Assembly: GCA_963802745.1 (NCBI GenBank)
Contig: CAWDKL010000054.1
Coordinates: forward strand, 248,001-312,000
DNA: 64,000 nt
Reading direction: 5' to 3'
Source: JAJPKK01 sp963802745
GTDB taxonomy: Bacteria > Pseudomonadota > Alphaproteobacteria > Rhizobiales > Xanthobacteraceae
The position numbers and the translations under genes are program-made. The notes beneath the pieces were generated by a model, which did no database searches, was not told the DNA's origin, and saw nothing but the letters and a program-made list of their open reading frames with translations. This document shows, one piece after another, positions 55,141-63,469 of this stretch; position 1 is the first letter of the stretch; each line of letters starts with the position of its first letter.

Positions 55141-55252
55141 GGTTCATCCAAGCATTCCTTGCAGCGCTGTCGCAAGCAAAACGGAAATGCCCGCGAGCAG
55201 CGGTGGCATGACGCCGAGGGGAGTGGTTCGAACCGATGGAAGTGGAGCGTAA
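55049..55252 (+). pseudogene. Truncated 5' relic of the peptidase-ABC transporter
   Basis: Reads MKRSPTPRRLDEMDCGLTC then PGMIGLHYG. It lines up with MKRFPSLRQLDDMDCGPTC then LRMIARHHG of the intact transporter: 17 of 28 residues identical, with the catalytic-type Cys kept. After about 28 codons the similarity ends, and the frame runs on without recognisable content to 55252. It is a leftover of the duplication and cannot form a protease or transporter. Confidence 0.7.
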
Positions 55253-55420
55253 AAGCAACACCGTTCATATAACGCGGTCTTGCGCGCGTCCCCTCTGCCT
55301 ACGGCGTAAAGTCAGAAGCGGGGATTATTCGGAGGCGGTGAACGGTATCTTTGGCACAACCGCCAACCTGTACTAAAACGTTATCTTTTTAGACAAATCT
55401 TAAACAACAAGCTTTACACT

Positions 55421-55480
55421 GCCCAAAAATGTGCAATGTCGTATTACAGCGCTTGACAAAGTTTTGCCATTTTTTAATCT
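55421..55480 (+). promoter_or_regulatory. Array promoter, unit 6
   Basis: GCCCAAAA at 55421-55428, TTGACA at 55453-55458, 16-bp spacer, TAATCT at 55475-55480 (best -10 in the array). Likely drives precursor 4 and, with read-through past the hairpin, the transporter and adaptor. Confidence 0.7.
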
Positions 55481-55565
55481 TGTTTTCGTCCTTTTACTGC
55501 TGGTTGCGGAAGGGACAGGGACATGCCGAAACCCTGACAGAGTAGGCACAAACGGAGGACTTACT

Positions 55566-55748
55566 ATGAGTGTATTGAGCCATACGAAGCAACTGTCGCT
55601 CGCGGACGTTGCCAAGCATGCTGACGTTGCCGTCGTTGCCGAAACGCTCGACAATGTCACGGGCGGATTACTTGTAAAAAAGCCTGAGCCGCGTATCGTC
55701 GTTCTCGTTGAGGACCTCCTAAAGCGTTTGCTGGAGCAAAAGATCTAA
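55566..55748 (+). CDS. Double-glycine leader peptide precursor 4
   Basis: A 60-residue precursor: leader MSVLSHTKQLSLADVAKHAD... ending VVAETLDNVTGG (33-34). Mature part is 26 residues beginning LLVKKPEPRIVVLVEDLL: a cationic (about +2), amphipathic helix, no cysteine. Its nucleotide sequence from the shared PEPRIVV onward is nearly identical to precursor 3. Intact promoter, ACGGAGGAC ribosome-binding site, hairpin behind it, and the transporter gene directly downstream: the most complete unit of the array. Confidence 0.78.
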   Translation: MSVLSHTKQLSLADVAKHADVAVVAETLDNVTGGLLVKKPEPRIVVLVEDLLKRLLEQKI

Positions 55749-55776
55749 CGCATCCAAGTACAGCGACCGGAAGTTA

Positions 55777-55802
55777 CGAAGAGCGGTCGATACCGCTCTT
55801 CG
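55777..55802 (+). terminator. Hairpin after precursor 4
   Basis: 10-bp perfect stem CGAAGAGCGG / CCGCTCTTCG with loop TCGATA. No U tract; partial termination would set the ratio of peptide to transporter mRNA (inference). Confidence 0.6.
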
Positions 55803-55900
55803 CCTGATATTGGGAAGCGTCCGATGTCTTAAACGCCAGCGTTGCCCACAATTGGGCTAGGCGCCGTGGTTCCTAATGCTTTCGGGCATGTACGAGCAAT

Positions 55901-55931
55901 GGGTCTCTGAGTGGCAATATGAGGGAGACCC
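55901..55931 (+). repeat. GGGTCTC/GAGACCC hairpin, copy 2
   Basis: Same inverted repeat as at 54846-54876, here about 170 bases before the intact transporter start. Confidence 0.5.
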
Positions 55932-56104
55932 AAGCGGCCAACGCCAGCGCGTAGAATACCAAACGCCGCTGTCGACCAGCGTGACCGGCCGATGCCCGGC
56001 AAAGTCCGCACGCCAGGCTCTCGGGGGCTGGGGTGTTACAATGGTGTAATCTTCGAGCCCGTATGGTTGCGGCCGGCATCATGCCGATGTGGGTCAGGTT
56101 TTAT

Positions 56105-58309
56105 ATGAAACGATTCCCGTCCCTTCGCCAGCTGGATGATATGGACTGCGGGCCGACCTGCCTCCGCATGATTGCCCGGCATCACGGAAAGATTTTTGAC
56201 GCCGACTTCCTGCGGGAAAAGTGCTCGATTACGCGCGCGGGAGTGTCGCTCGCCGGCATTTCGGAGGCGGCCGAGGCGATCGGCATGAATTCGCTTGCGG
56301 TACAAGTAAGCTTCGAAACACTGCGTGACGAGATGCCGCTGCCGTGTGTCGCGCATTGGCGGCAACGCCATTTCGTCGTCGTCCATGCATTTTCCGGTGA
56401 CAGCGTGCATGTGGCGGACCCCGCCTTCGGCTTGATAAAATACTCGCGCGAAGAGTTTCTACAAGGCTGGCAGGCCGGTCGCCAACAGCAAGCAGGCAAA
56501 GGTCTGCTCCTGCTGCTGGAACCGACACCTGAGTTCTATGAGTTGAAGGACGAGGCACCCGCGCGGCGCCACGGCATCGGGTTTCTTCTGCCGTATTTCC
56601 GGCCGTACCGGCCATTGATCACGCAGATCATGCTGGGCCTGTTGGTCGGCAGCATCTTGCAGTTGGCGCTTCCGTTTCTCACCCAGGCGATGGTCGATCG
56701 GGGCATCCGCTATCAGAACATCAATTTCGTCTATCTGCTGCTGTTAGGGCAGCTCACCTTGTTTTTTTCGCAGACCATGGTCAACATCATTCGCGCTTGG
56801 CTCTTGCTCCATATCGGATCCAGGGTCAATATCAGCATTATTTCCAACTTCCTGATGAAACTGATGCGCTTGCCGATTGCATTTTTTGATGCCAAGACAA
56901 CGGGAGATCTCTTGCAGCGGGTCAACGACCATGAGCGCATTGAGGTGCTGTTGTCGTCGTCAAGCCTCATGGTGCTTTTCTCTGCCTTCAACATTGTCGC
57001 GTTCGGCTTGATCCTTGCCTATTACGATCTGCGCATTTTTGCGCTTTTCGCCGGCAGTACCCTGCTCTATGCCATATGGGTACGGGCCTTCATGAAGCGT
57101 CGCGCCATTCTCAATTATAAACGGTTCGATCAGGCGTCCGACAACCAAACCAGTATGGTGCAACTCATTCAGGGTATGCAGGAAATCAAGCTCAACAACT
57201 CAGAGCGCCGCCGCCGGTGGGAATGGGAGGCAATCCAGGTTCGGCTGTTCCGGCTCGCCGTGAAGGGCATGGCGCTGATGCAATGGCAAACCACCGGGGC
57301 GAACTTCATCAACGAACTCAAGAACATCTTGATCACCTTCGTCGCCGCTCGCAGCGTGATCAACGGCGAGATCACGCTGGGAATGATGCTGGCGATACAG
57401 TATATTATAGGCCAGCTGAACGCACCCATCAATAGTTTCATCGGATTTTTACAATCGCTGCAGGATGCGCAGATTAGTCTTGACCGTTTGGCGGAGATTC
57501 ACGCGCGCGACGATGAAGAGGACCGCCACGCGCAAAAGATCACAATGCTCCCCGTGTCACGGACGCTCACGATTGCGGACAAGTTAAGCTTCCGGTACGG
57601 GGGTGCGCATTCACCGCTTGTACTGCAGGATCTTGAGCTGGAGATACCAGAAGGAAAGGTCACGGCGATTGTCGGGGAGTTGGGCTGTGGCAAGACCACG
57701 CTGCTCAAGCTTCTGCTGCGGTTCTATAGGCCCACCTCGGGTGTGATCCGGCTCGGCAGCGTCAATCTTGAAAACATCAGCGCCCGCAGCTGGCGCGCGC
57801 GCTGTGGCGCGGTCACGCAAAGCGGTTATATCTTTGCGGATACGATTGCGCGAAACATTACCGAATCGAATTCCGAGGGACTGATCGATCGGCAACGTCT
57901 GCAGCAGGCAGTGCGCGTGGCCAATCTGGAGGAGCTGATCGAATCGCTGCCGCTTGGCTATGCAACGCGCGTCGGGGCTGCGGGATTGGCGCTCAGCGGC
58001 GGGCAAAACCAGCGTTTGCTGATCGCCCGGGCAGTCTACAAGAACCCGGATTTTTTGTTTTTCGATGAGGCAACAAGCGCACTCGATGCGGTCAATGAAC
58101 GCATCATTATGGAAAATCTGAATGCGTTCTTCGCCGGCCGCACAGTGGTCATCATCGCCCACCGACTGAGCACCGTGCGCAATGCCGATCAGATCGTCGT
58201 GCTGGATCGCGGCCGAATTGTCGAACAAGGGCACCACAGCGCGCTTTCGGTCAGCGGGGGTGCCTACTTCAACCTCGTCAAGAATCAACTCGAACTGTCC
58301 GCGGAGTAG
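56105..58309 (+). CDS. C39 peptidase-containing ABC transporter (PCAT)
   Basis: Cuts double-glycine leaders and exports the cargo. Counted from ATG 56105 (734 residues; in-frame starts at 56081 and 56033 are possible): N-terminal C39 protease with C15 (MDCGPTC), H89 (RHFVVVH) and D105 (ADPAFG), complete triad; six-helix membrane domain about 160-450; ATPase with Walker A GELGCGKTT (524-532), signature LSGGQ (630-634), Walker B FLFFDE (650-655), H-loop H686. The start is chosen because the duplicated relic shares it. It lies 357 bases after precursor 4, and the adaptor gene follows. Confidence 0.9.
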   Translation: MKRFPSLRQLDDMDCGPTCLRMIARHHGKIFDADFLREKCSITRAGVSLAGISEAAEAIGMNSLAVQVSFETLRDEMPLPCVAHWRQRHFVVVHAFSGDSVHVADPAFGLIKYSREEFLQGWQAGRQQQAGKGLLLLLEPTPEFYELKDEAPARRHGIGFLLPYFRPYRPLITQIMLGLLVGSILQLALPFLTQAMVDRGIRYQNINFVYLLLLGQLTLFFSQTMVNIIRAWLLLHIGSRVNISIISNFLMKLMRLPIAFFDAKTTGDLLQRVNDHERIEVLLSSSSLMVLFSAFNIVAFGLILAYYDLRIFALFAGSTLLYAIWVRAFMKRRAILNYKRFDQASDNQTSMVQLIQGMQEIKLNNSERRRRWEWEAIQVRLFRLAVKGMALMQWQTTGANFINELKNILITFVAARSVINGEITLGMMLAIQYIIGQLNAPINSFIGFLQSLQDAQISLDRLAEIHARDDEEDRHAQKITMLPVSRTLTIADKLSFRYGGAHSPLVLQDLELEIPEGKVTAIVGELGCGKTTLLKLLLRFYRPTSGVIRLGSVNLENISARSWRARCGAVTQSGYIFADTIARNITESNSEGLIDRQRLQQAVRVANLEELIESLPLGYATRVGAAGLALSGGQNQRLLIARAVYKNPDFLFFDEATSALDAVNERIIMENLNAFFAGRTVVIIAHRLSTVRNADQIVVLDRGRIVEQGHHSALSVSGGAYFNLVKNQLELSAE

Positions 58310-58314
58310 GTGCG

Positions 58315-59703
58315 ATGACGACGGAGACGGAAGAGCGTACGGCGCCGTCCGGCCTCCACGCCACCGGCGGGCGTCCGGTCAAGCCGAAAAGCAAGATCGA
58401 TGATTTGGACCTTTATGGCGAGGACCTCCAGGAGGTTCTCGGGGTGCCGCCGCGCTGGGCGCTCCGGTGGGGCAGCACAGTGGTGCTGGGTATCTTGACG
58501 ATGCTGATCGCACTGACTTGGATTTTGCATTATCCAGATGTCGTTCCGGCCACCATCGTGATCACCACGCCGACGCCCCCGTCCAGCGTGACAGCCCAGG
58601 CTTCGGGCGACTTGATCGACATCCGCGTCCGCGACCATTCGGTGGTCAATCGCGGGGACGTGCTTGCCGTCATCGAAAGCTCCGCAACCCCGTCAGCCGT
58701 ATTTGCTATCGCGGAGCGGCTGGAAGCGCTCGGCGGCGATCCCGAACAATCGGCGCTCACGCTGGAGTTTGCCGACCAACCCCCGATCGGAGAACTGCGC
58801 GGTGATTATGCGGGTTTCGTGCGTAATTTCAAGGCGCTGCAGTTTTACCTTCGCGAGGATCCCATCAACGCAGAAATCCGCAACCTGGAACCACTGATAG
58901 CGCGCCATGGCGAGCGCCGAGCCTTCGACCTGCAACAGCGCGATCTGCTGGCCGAACAGCTATCGATCGCTGAGAACGATTATGCGCGCGCGAGTGCCCT
59001 TAACGGCAATCACCTCATATCGACGAACGAATTTAATGCGCGCGCGCGCCAGTTGCTGCAGGCAAAGCAGTCGCTTCAGGCAGCTGCGCTTGCAATCGCC
59101 GATGCGGACCTCGAGATCGACAAGCTCCGGCAGAGCGTCGCCAGCTTGCAGCTACGCCACCAGCAACAGCGCCATGAGTTGCTGCTCGCCTTCGGCCAGT
59201 CCTACGAAATGCTGCGCAGCCGCCTTGCCGTTTGGGAACGCAGCTATGTGCTGCGCGCGCCGATCGGCGGCGAGGTCAGCCTGTTTAAATATTGGAGTAA
59301 CCATCAGTTCGTCAAAAGCGGTGAAGAAGTCTTGACGATCGTCCCCGCCGGAAGCCAGACGCCGCTTGGCAAAATGACCGTGCCGGTCACCAACTCCGGC
59401 AAAATCAAGCTCGGGCAGTCGGTCTTTATCCGCCTCGACAACTATCAATACGAAGAATACGGCCTGCTGCGCGGCGTCGTACAATCCATTGCTCCGGTGC
59501 CGCGGGGCGCGCAATATGCCATCGAAGTCTCCCTGCCGGACGGATTGACGACAAGTTTTAGAAAGCATCTCGAATTCCGGCAGGAGATGCAAGGTGGCGC
59601 CGAAATTGTGACCGAGGATCTGCGGCTGATCGAGCGCATCTTCTACCAGTTGCGCGGGCTTTTCATGGGAAGCGGGACGAGAAGGGGCGCGGCTGCAAAA
59701 TAG
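58315..59703 (+). CDS. HlyD-family membrane fusion protein
   Basis: A 462-residue periplasmic adaptor: short cytoplasmic N-terminus, one membrane segment (TVVLGILTMLIALTWIL), biotinyl-lipoyl-like domain (DLIDIRVRDHSVVNRGDVLAVIES), long coiled coil (about 180-300), and beta-barrel part (RAPIGGEVSLFKYWSNHQFVKSGEEVLTIVP). It would link the PCAT to an outer-membrane channel; no TolC gene is present here. It starts five bases after the PCAT stop, so they form one transcription unit. Confidence 0.88.
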   Translation: MTTETEERTAPSGLHATGGRPVKPKSKIDDLDLYGEDLQEVLGVPPRWALRWGSTVVLGILTMLIALTWILHYPDVVPATIVITTPTPPSSVTAQASGDLIDIRVRDHSVVNRGDVLAVIESSATPSAVFAIAERLEALGGDPEQSALTLEFADQPPIGELRGDYAGFVRNFKALQFYLREDPINAEIRNLEPLIARHGERRAFDLQQRDLLAEQLSIAENDYARASALNGNHLISTNEFNARARQLLQAKQSLQAAALAIADADLEIDKLRQSVASLQLRHQQQRHELLLAFGQSYEMLRSRLAVWERSYVLRAPIGGEVSLFKYWSNHQFVKSGEEVLTIVPAGSQTPLGKMTVPVTNSGKIKLGQSVFIRLDNYQYEEYGLLRGVVQSIAPVPRGAQYAIEVSLPDGLTTSFRKHLEFRQEMQGGAEIVTEDLRLIERIFYQLRGLFMGSGTRRGAAAK

Positions 59704-59747
59704 ACCGCCGGGCCGTGCTATGCGTAAGTCTCAACGCGTTTTATTTA

Positions 59748-61811
59748 TCACACATCCAGCATCTCTTCCCGCGCGAACTCGGCGCGTTCCTGGATGAATG
59801 CGAACCGCGGCTCGGCCTTCACGCCCATCAGCCGTTCCACCGAGCGCGCCGTGTCGGCACGGTCGTCGGCCACCAGCATCACCTTGAGCAAAGTGCGCTT
59901 ACCCGGATCCATGGTGGTTTCCTTGAGCTGGGCCGGCATCATTTCGCCAAGGCCCTTGAAGCGGCCGATTTCCACGTTGGCGTTGGCACGGAATTCCGTG
60001 CGCATAATTTCTTCTTTGTGCGCATCGTCGCGGGCGTAAAAAATCTTGCCGCCGTGGGCGAGGCGGTAGAGCGGCGGCACCGCGAGATAGAGGTGGCCCT
60101 GGTCGATCAGCTGCGGCATCTGGCGGTAGAAGAAGGTGATCAGCAGCGAGGCGATGTGGGCGCCGTCCACGTCGGCGTCGGTCATCACGATCACCTTGTC
60201 GTAGCGCAGATCCTCGTCGCGGTAGTGGGCGCCGAGCCCGCAGCCGAGCGCCTGGACGAGGTCAGCGAGCTGCTGGTTGGCCGCGAGCTTGTCCTTGCCG
60301 GCGCTCGCCACGTTGAGAATTTTGCCGCGCAGCGGCAGGATCGCTTGGCTCGCCCGGTTGCGCGCCTGCTTGGCGGAGCCGCCGGCCGAATCGCCCTCGA
60401 CGATAAAGATTTCCGAACCTTCGGCGGCGGTGTTGGTGCAGTCGGCGAGTTTTCCCGGCAGCCGCAGCTTGCGCGTCGCGCTCTTGCGGGAAATCTCTTT
60501 CTCCTGGCGGCGGCGGATGCGCTCCTCCGCGCGCTCCACCACCCAGTCGAGCAGGCGGCTGGCGTGGGCCGGATTGCCGGCGAGCCAGTGGTCGAATTGG
60601 TCTTTGACCGCGTTTTCGACGATGCGGGCGGCCTCGGCGGTGGCGAGCCGATCCTTGGTCTGGCCCTGGAACTCCGGCTCGCGGATGAACACCGAGAGCA
60701 TGGCGGCTGCACCGGTCATGATGTCTTCGGCGGTGAGCAGCGCCCCGCGCTTGCCCTGGTTCATGCGCTCCGCATGGTCCTTGAGGCCGCGCGAGAGGGC
60801 GGAGCGCAATCCGGCCTCGTGGGTGCCGCCATCGCCGGTCGGGATGGTGTTGCAATAGGACGACAAAAAGCCGTCGGCGTCGGCGCTCCACGCCACCGCC
60901 CATTCGACCGCGCCGTTGGAACCCGGCCGGCCAGATTTGCCGGTGAACAGGTCGGGATGCACCAGCGTCTGCCCGGCGATCGCCGCGGCGAGATAATCCT
61001 TCAGACCGTCCGGGAAGCAGAAGGTCGCCTTCTCCGGCACGTCGTCCACGCCGTGCAACAACTCCTTGTCGCAGTGCCAGCGGATTTCGACCCCGCCGAA
61101 CAGGTAGGCCTTGGCGCGCGCCATCTTGAACAGGCGCGCCGGGTTGAATTTCGCTCTAGCGCCGAAAATTTCCGCATCCGGCTTGAAGCGCACCCGGGTG
61201 CCGCGCCGGTTTTGTGTGCGGCCGCGGGTTTCGAGGCCGGTGGTGGGCTTGCCGCGCGCAAAAGTCTGCCCATACAGCTGGCCGCCTCGCGCGACCTCAA
61301 CCTCAAGTCGCTCCGACAGAGCATTGACCACCGAAATGCCGACGCCGTGCAGGCCTCCGGAGGTCTCGTAGACTTTGGAGTCGAACTTGCCGCCTGCGTG
61401 CAGCGTGCACATGATGACTTCGAGAGCGGATTTTTTTGGGAATTTCGGGTGCGGATCGACCGGAATGCCGCGACCATTGTCGGTGACGGCGAGATAACCG
61501 TCCGCCGTGAGTTCAACCTCGATGAAGCTGGCATGGCCCGCCAGCGCCTCGTCCATGGAATTGTCGATGACTTCGGCGAACAGGTGGTGCAGCGCCTTCT
61601 CGTCGGTGCCGCCGATATACATGCCGGGCCGGCGCCGGACGGGCTCCAGCCCCTCCAGCACCTCGATGTCCTGCGCCGTATAGGTGCCGTCGCCGCCCGA
61701 ACGGCCGGCCGCCACATCGCGGCGCGGGGAGGGCGGCTGGGACGCTCCGCTTGTCGGGGCGGCGAACAGATCATCGGCTGCGAGCGACGGTGTCTTGGCG
61801 GACTTGGCCAT
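59748..61811 (-). CDS. parE: DNA topoisomerase IV subunit B
   Basis: ATPase subunit of topoisomerase IV, which unlinks daughter chromosomes. 687 residues: RPGMYIGGTDEKALHHLFAE, EVIDNSMDEALAGHA, TDNGRGIPVD, TSGGLHGVGISVVNAL (GHKL ATPase); FIVEGDSAGGSAKQARNR and VIVMTDADVDGAHIASLL (TOPRIM). The IYIGG start and the lack of the GyrB-type insertion favour ParE over GyrB. The N-terminus is extended by a low-complexity stretch of about 45 residues. A long antisense frame over it is a composition artefact. Confidence 0.92.
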   Translation of the reverse strand: MAKSAKTPSLAADDLFAAPTSGASQPPSPRRDVAAGRSGGDGTYTAQDIEVLEGLEPVRRRPGMYIGGTDEKALHHLFAEVIDNSMDEALAGHASFIEVELTADGYLAVTDNGRGIPVDPHPKFPKKSALEVIMCTLHAGGKFDSKVYETSGGLHGVGISVVNALSERLEVEVARGGQLYGQTFARGKPTTGLETRGRTQNRRGTRVRFKPDAEIFGARAKFNPARLFKMARAKAYLFGGVEIRWHCDKELLHGVDDVPEKATFCFPDGLKDYLAAAIAGQTLVHPDLFTGKSGRPGSNGAVEWAVAWSADADGFLSSYCNTIPTGDGGTHEAGLRSALSRGLKDHAERMNQGKRGALLTAEDIMTGAAAMLSVFIREPEFQGQTKDRLATAEAARIVENAVKDQFDHWLAGNPAHASRLLDWVVERAEERIRRRQEKEISRKSATRKLRLPGKLADCTNTAAEGSEIFIVEGDSAGGSAKQARNRASQAILPLRGKILNVASAGKDKLAANQQLADLVQALGCGLGAHYRDEDLRYDKVIVMTDADVDGAHIASLLITFFYRQMPQLIDQGHLYLAVPPLYRLAHGGKIFYARDDAHKEEIMRTEFRANANVEIGRFKGLGEMMPAQLKETTMDPGKRTLLKVMLVADDRADTARSVERLMGVKAEPRFAFIQERAEFAREEMLDV

Positions 61812-62287
61812 GCGGTTCCGTTCATGGTTCGTCCCGTGATGCTTCGCGCTGCGAGGCGGCTGCGATTATCATCGTCGGAACAATGGGTTAAGAATAGCCT
61901 CTAACGTTTCAGGCGGGCCACGTTAGGGCAAATCGATAGATGAAGTATGCCACAGCCCGGTCTTGGACAAGAGATTTGACTGCATGGTCCGTGGGCCTCG
62001 TGGGCCGAGGGTTGCGCAAGCAGGGGAGGGGAGGGCGCCTACATTTCCACCGAATCCGGCACGCGCGTTTCGCGCGCGGCGCTGTGAGGATTCCTGTTGG
62101 TTCCGGAAACGATTGCGTTGTGCCATACACCAAACGTCAACCCCGGCAGTTTCGCCGCCCCGCGGTTCCTGCCCGCGGCACCGCTCTCGATGCTCGCCGG
62201 CGCCGGGGATGTTGCAACGGCGATTTTCAAATTAATATGGCCGCTGATGGCCGTTGGCCGACGCCGACGCAACACCCGGAGGGAATC
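61812..62287. other. Divergent intergenic region between parE and MBL gene
   Basis: About 475 bases between divergent genes. No gene supported. The region 61880-61960 is AT-richer and may hold promoters. Confidence 0.35.
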
Positions 62288-63292
62288 ATGCCCATTCTGT
62301 CACGCCGCACCATGATGGCGGGCGCCGCGAGTGCCGGCGCCGCCTCGACCTTGGCCCTGTGGGCGCCGCAATTCGCCCGTGCTTACGCGCCGGCCGCCGG
62401 CAAGCAGGCCGCGAGCTTTTACCGCTACAAGGTCGGCGACATCGAGGTGACCGTGCTGAGCGACGGCTATGCCCGCGTGCCGGTCAACGAAGCCTTCGTG
62501 CTCAACGCCAAGCCGGAAGAGGTCAATGCGGCGCTGCGCGAGGCCTTCATGGAGCCGGGCGTGTTCATCGGCCCGTACAACCCGATCGTGCTCAACACCG
62601 GCTCGAAGCTCGCGCTGGTCAACATGGGCACAGGTGAGGCCAATTTCATCGCCACCAAGGGCGTTGCCGGCCAGCTCCTCAACAACATGGCCGCCGCGGG
62701 AATCGACCGCAACGCCATCGATACGATTATCATCTCCCACTATCACGGCGATCATATCAACGGCCTCTTGAAGGCCGACAATTCGCTCGCCTTCCCGAAT
62801 GCCGAAATTCTGGTGCCGGCGGACGAACACAAATACTGGACGGATGCCGGCGAGGAGAGCCGCTCCTCGACCCAGCGCATCGCCGACAACTTCAAGAACG
62901 TTCACCGCGTGATGGGCAATGCCGAGGTCATGAAGCGCCTGCGTACGTACGAGGTCGATAAGGACGTGATCCCCGGCGTGCTTGCAGTCTCCACCCCCGG
63001 GCACACCCCCGGCCACGTTTCCCACGTCGTATCGTCGGAGCGGAACTCCGTCTACGTCCAGGCGGATGTCACCCACGCCCCGTTCCTGTTCGCTCGCCAT
63101 CCCGGCTGGCATGCCTTCTACGACCACGAGCCGATCCAGGCCGAGGCCACCCGCCGCAAGGTTTATGACATGCTGGCGGCCGAGAAGATGACGGTGCAGG
63201 GCTTCCACTATCCGTTCCCCTCGGTCGGACACGTGGAAAAGACCGCGACCGGGTATCGGGAGATTCCGGTGTTGTGGAGCCCAGTGCTGTAA
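62288..63292 (+). CDS. TAT-exported metallo-beta-lactamase-fold hydrolase
   Basis: A 334-residue exported protein. ATG 62288 follows GGAGG. Twin-arginine signal LSRRTMMAGAASAGAASTLAL, cut near ARA-YAP. Zinc motif HYHGDH (H151, H153, D155, H156), then GHTPGH and QADVTH supply the other ligands. Similar to lactonase/glyoxalase-like MBL enzymes (methyl-parathion-hydrolase group); substrate unknown. Followed by a hairpin terminator. Confidence 0.87.
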   Translation: MPILSRRTMMAGAASAGAASTLALWAPQFARAYAPAAGKQAASFYRYKVGDIEVTVLSDGYARVPVNEAFVLNAKPEEVNAALREAFMEPGVFIGPYNPIVLNTGSKLALVNMGTGEANFIATKGVAGQLLNNMAAAGIDRNAIDTIIISHYHGDHINGLLKADNSLAFPNAEILVPADEHKYWTDAGEESRSSTQRIADNFKNVHRVMGNAEVMKRLRTYEVDKDVIPGVLAVSTPGHTPGHVSHVVSSERNSVYVQADVTHAPFLFARHPGWHAFYDHEPIQAEATRRKVYDMLAAEKMTVQGFHYPFPSVGHVEKTATGYREIPVLWSPVL

Positions 63293-63308
63293 AAGCATCT
63301 AAAACCAC

Positions 63309-63336
63309 GGCATGCCCCACGCGAGCGGGGCATGCC
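63309..63336 (+). terminator. Hairpin terminator after MBL gene
   Basis: Perfect 10-bp stem GGCATGCCCC / GGGGCATGCC with an 8-base loop, 16 bases after the stop; no U tract. Confidence 0.65.
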
Positions 63337-63469
63337 GGCAACCTCAGCCGATGGGTTATCCCCAATCGAAACTCGAGGGTAGCAGACCGCCTGCTGCCCC
63401 CTTCCCGAGGACAAGTTCCCTGACAATGACGCCGCATCGAAGCCGTTATTTCCCGGTTTCCGCCGGCCG

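Noticed and set aside
55522..55536. Four-codon upstream ORF (MPKP) in the leader of precursor 4
   Set aside because: The corresponding ATG is in different frames or fused in frame with the main gene in the other units, so it is not conserved as a regulatory uORF.
51210..55570. CRISPR-like array of repeats
   Set aside because: The repeats are promoter-leader-gene units hundreds of bases apart with coding content, not short direct repeats with uniform spacers, and no cas genes are present.
59715..61904. 729-codon plus-strand open frame opposite parE
   Set aside because: It is exactly antisense to a clear ParE, has no recognisable domain, and is rich in Arg, His and Ala, as expected of the complement of GC-rich coding DNA.
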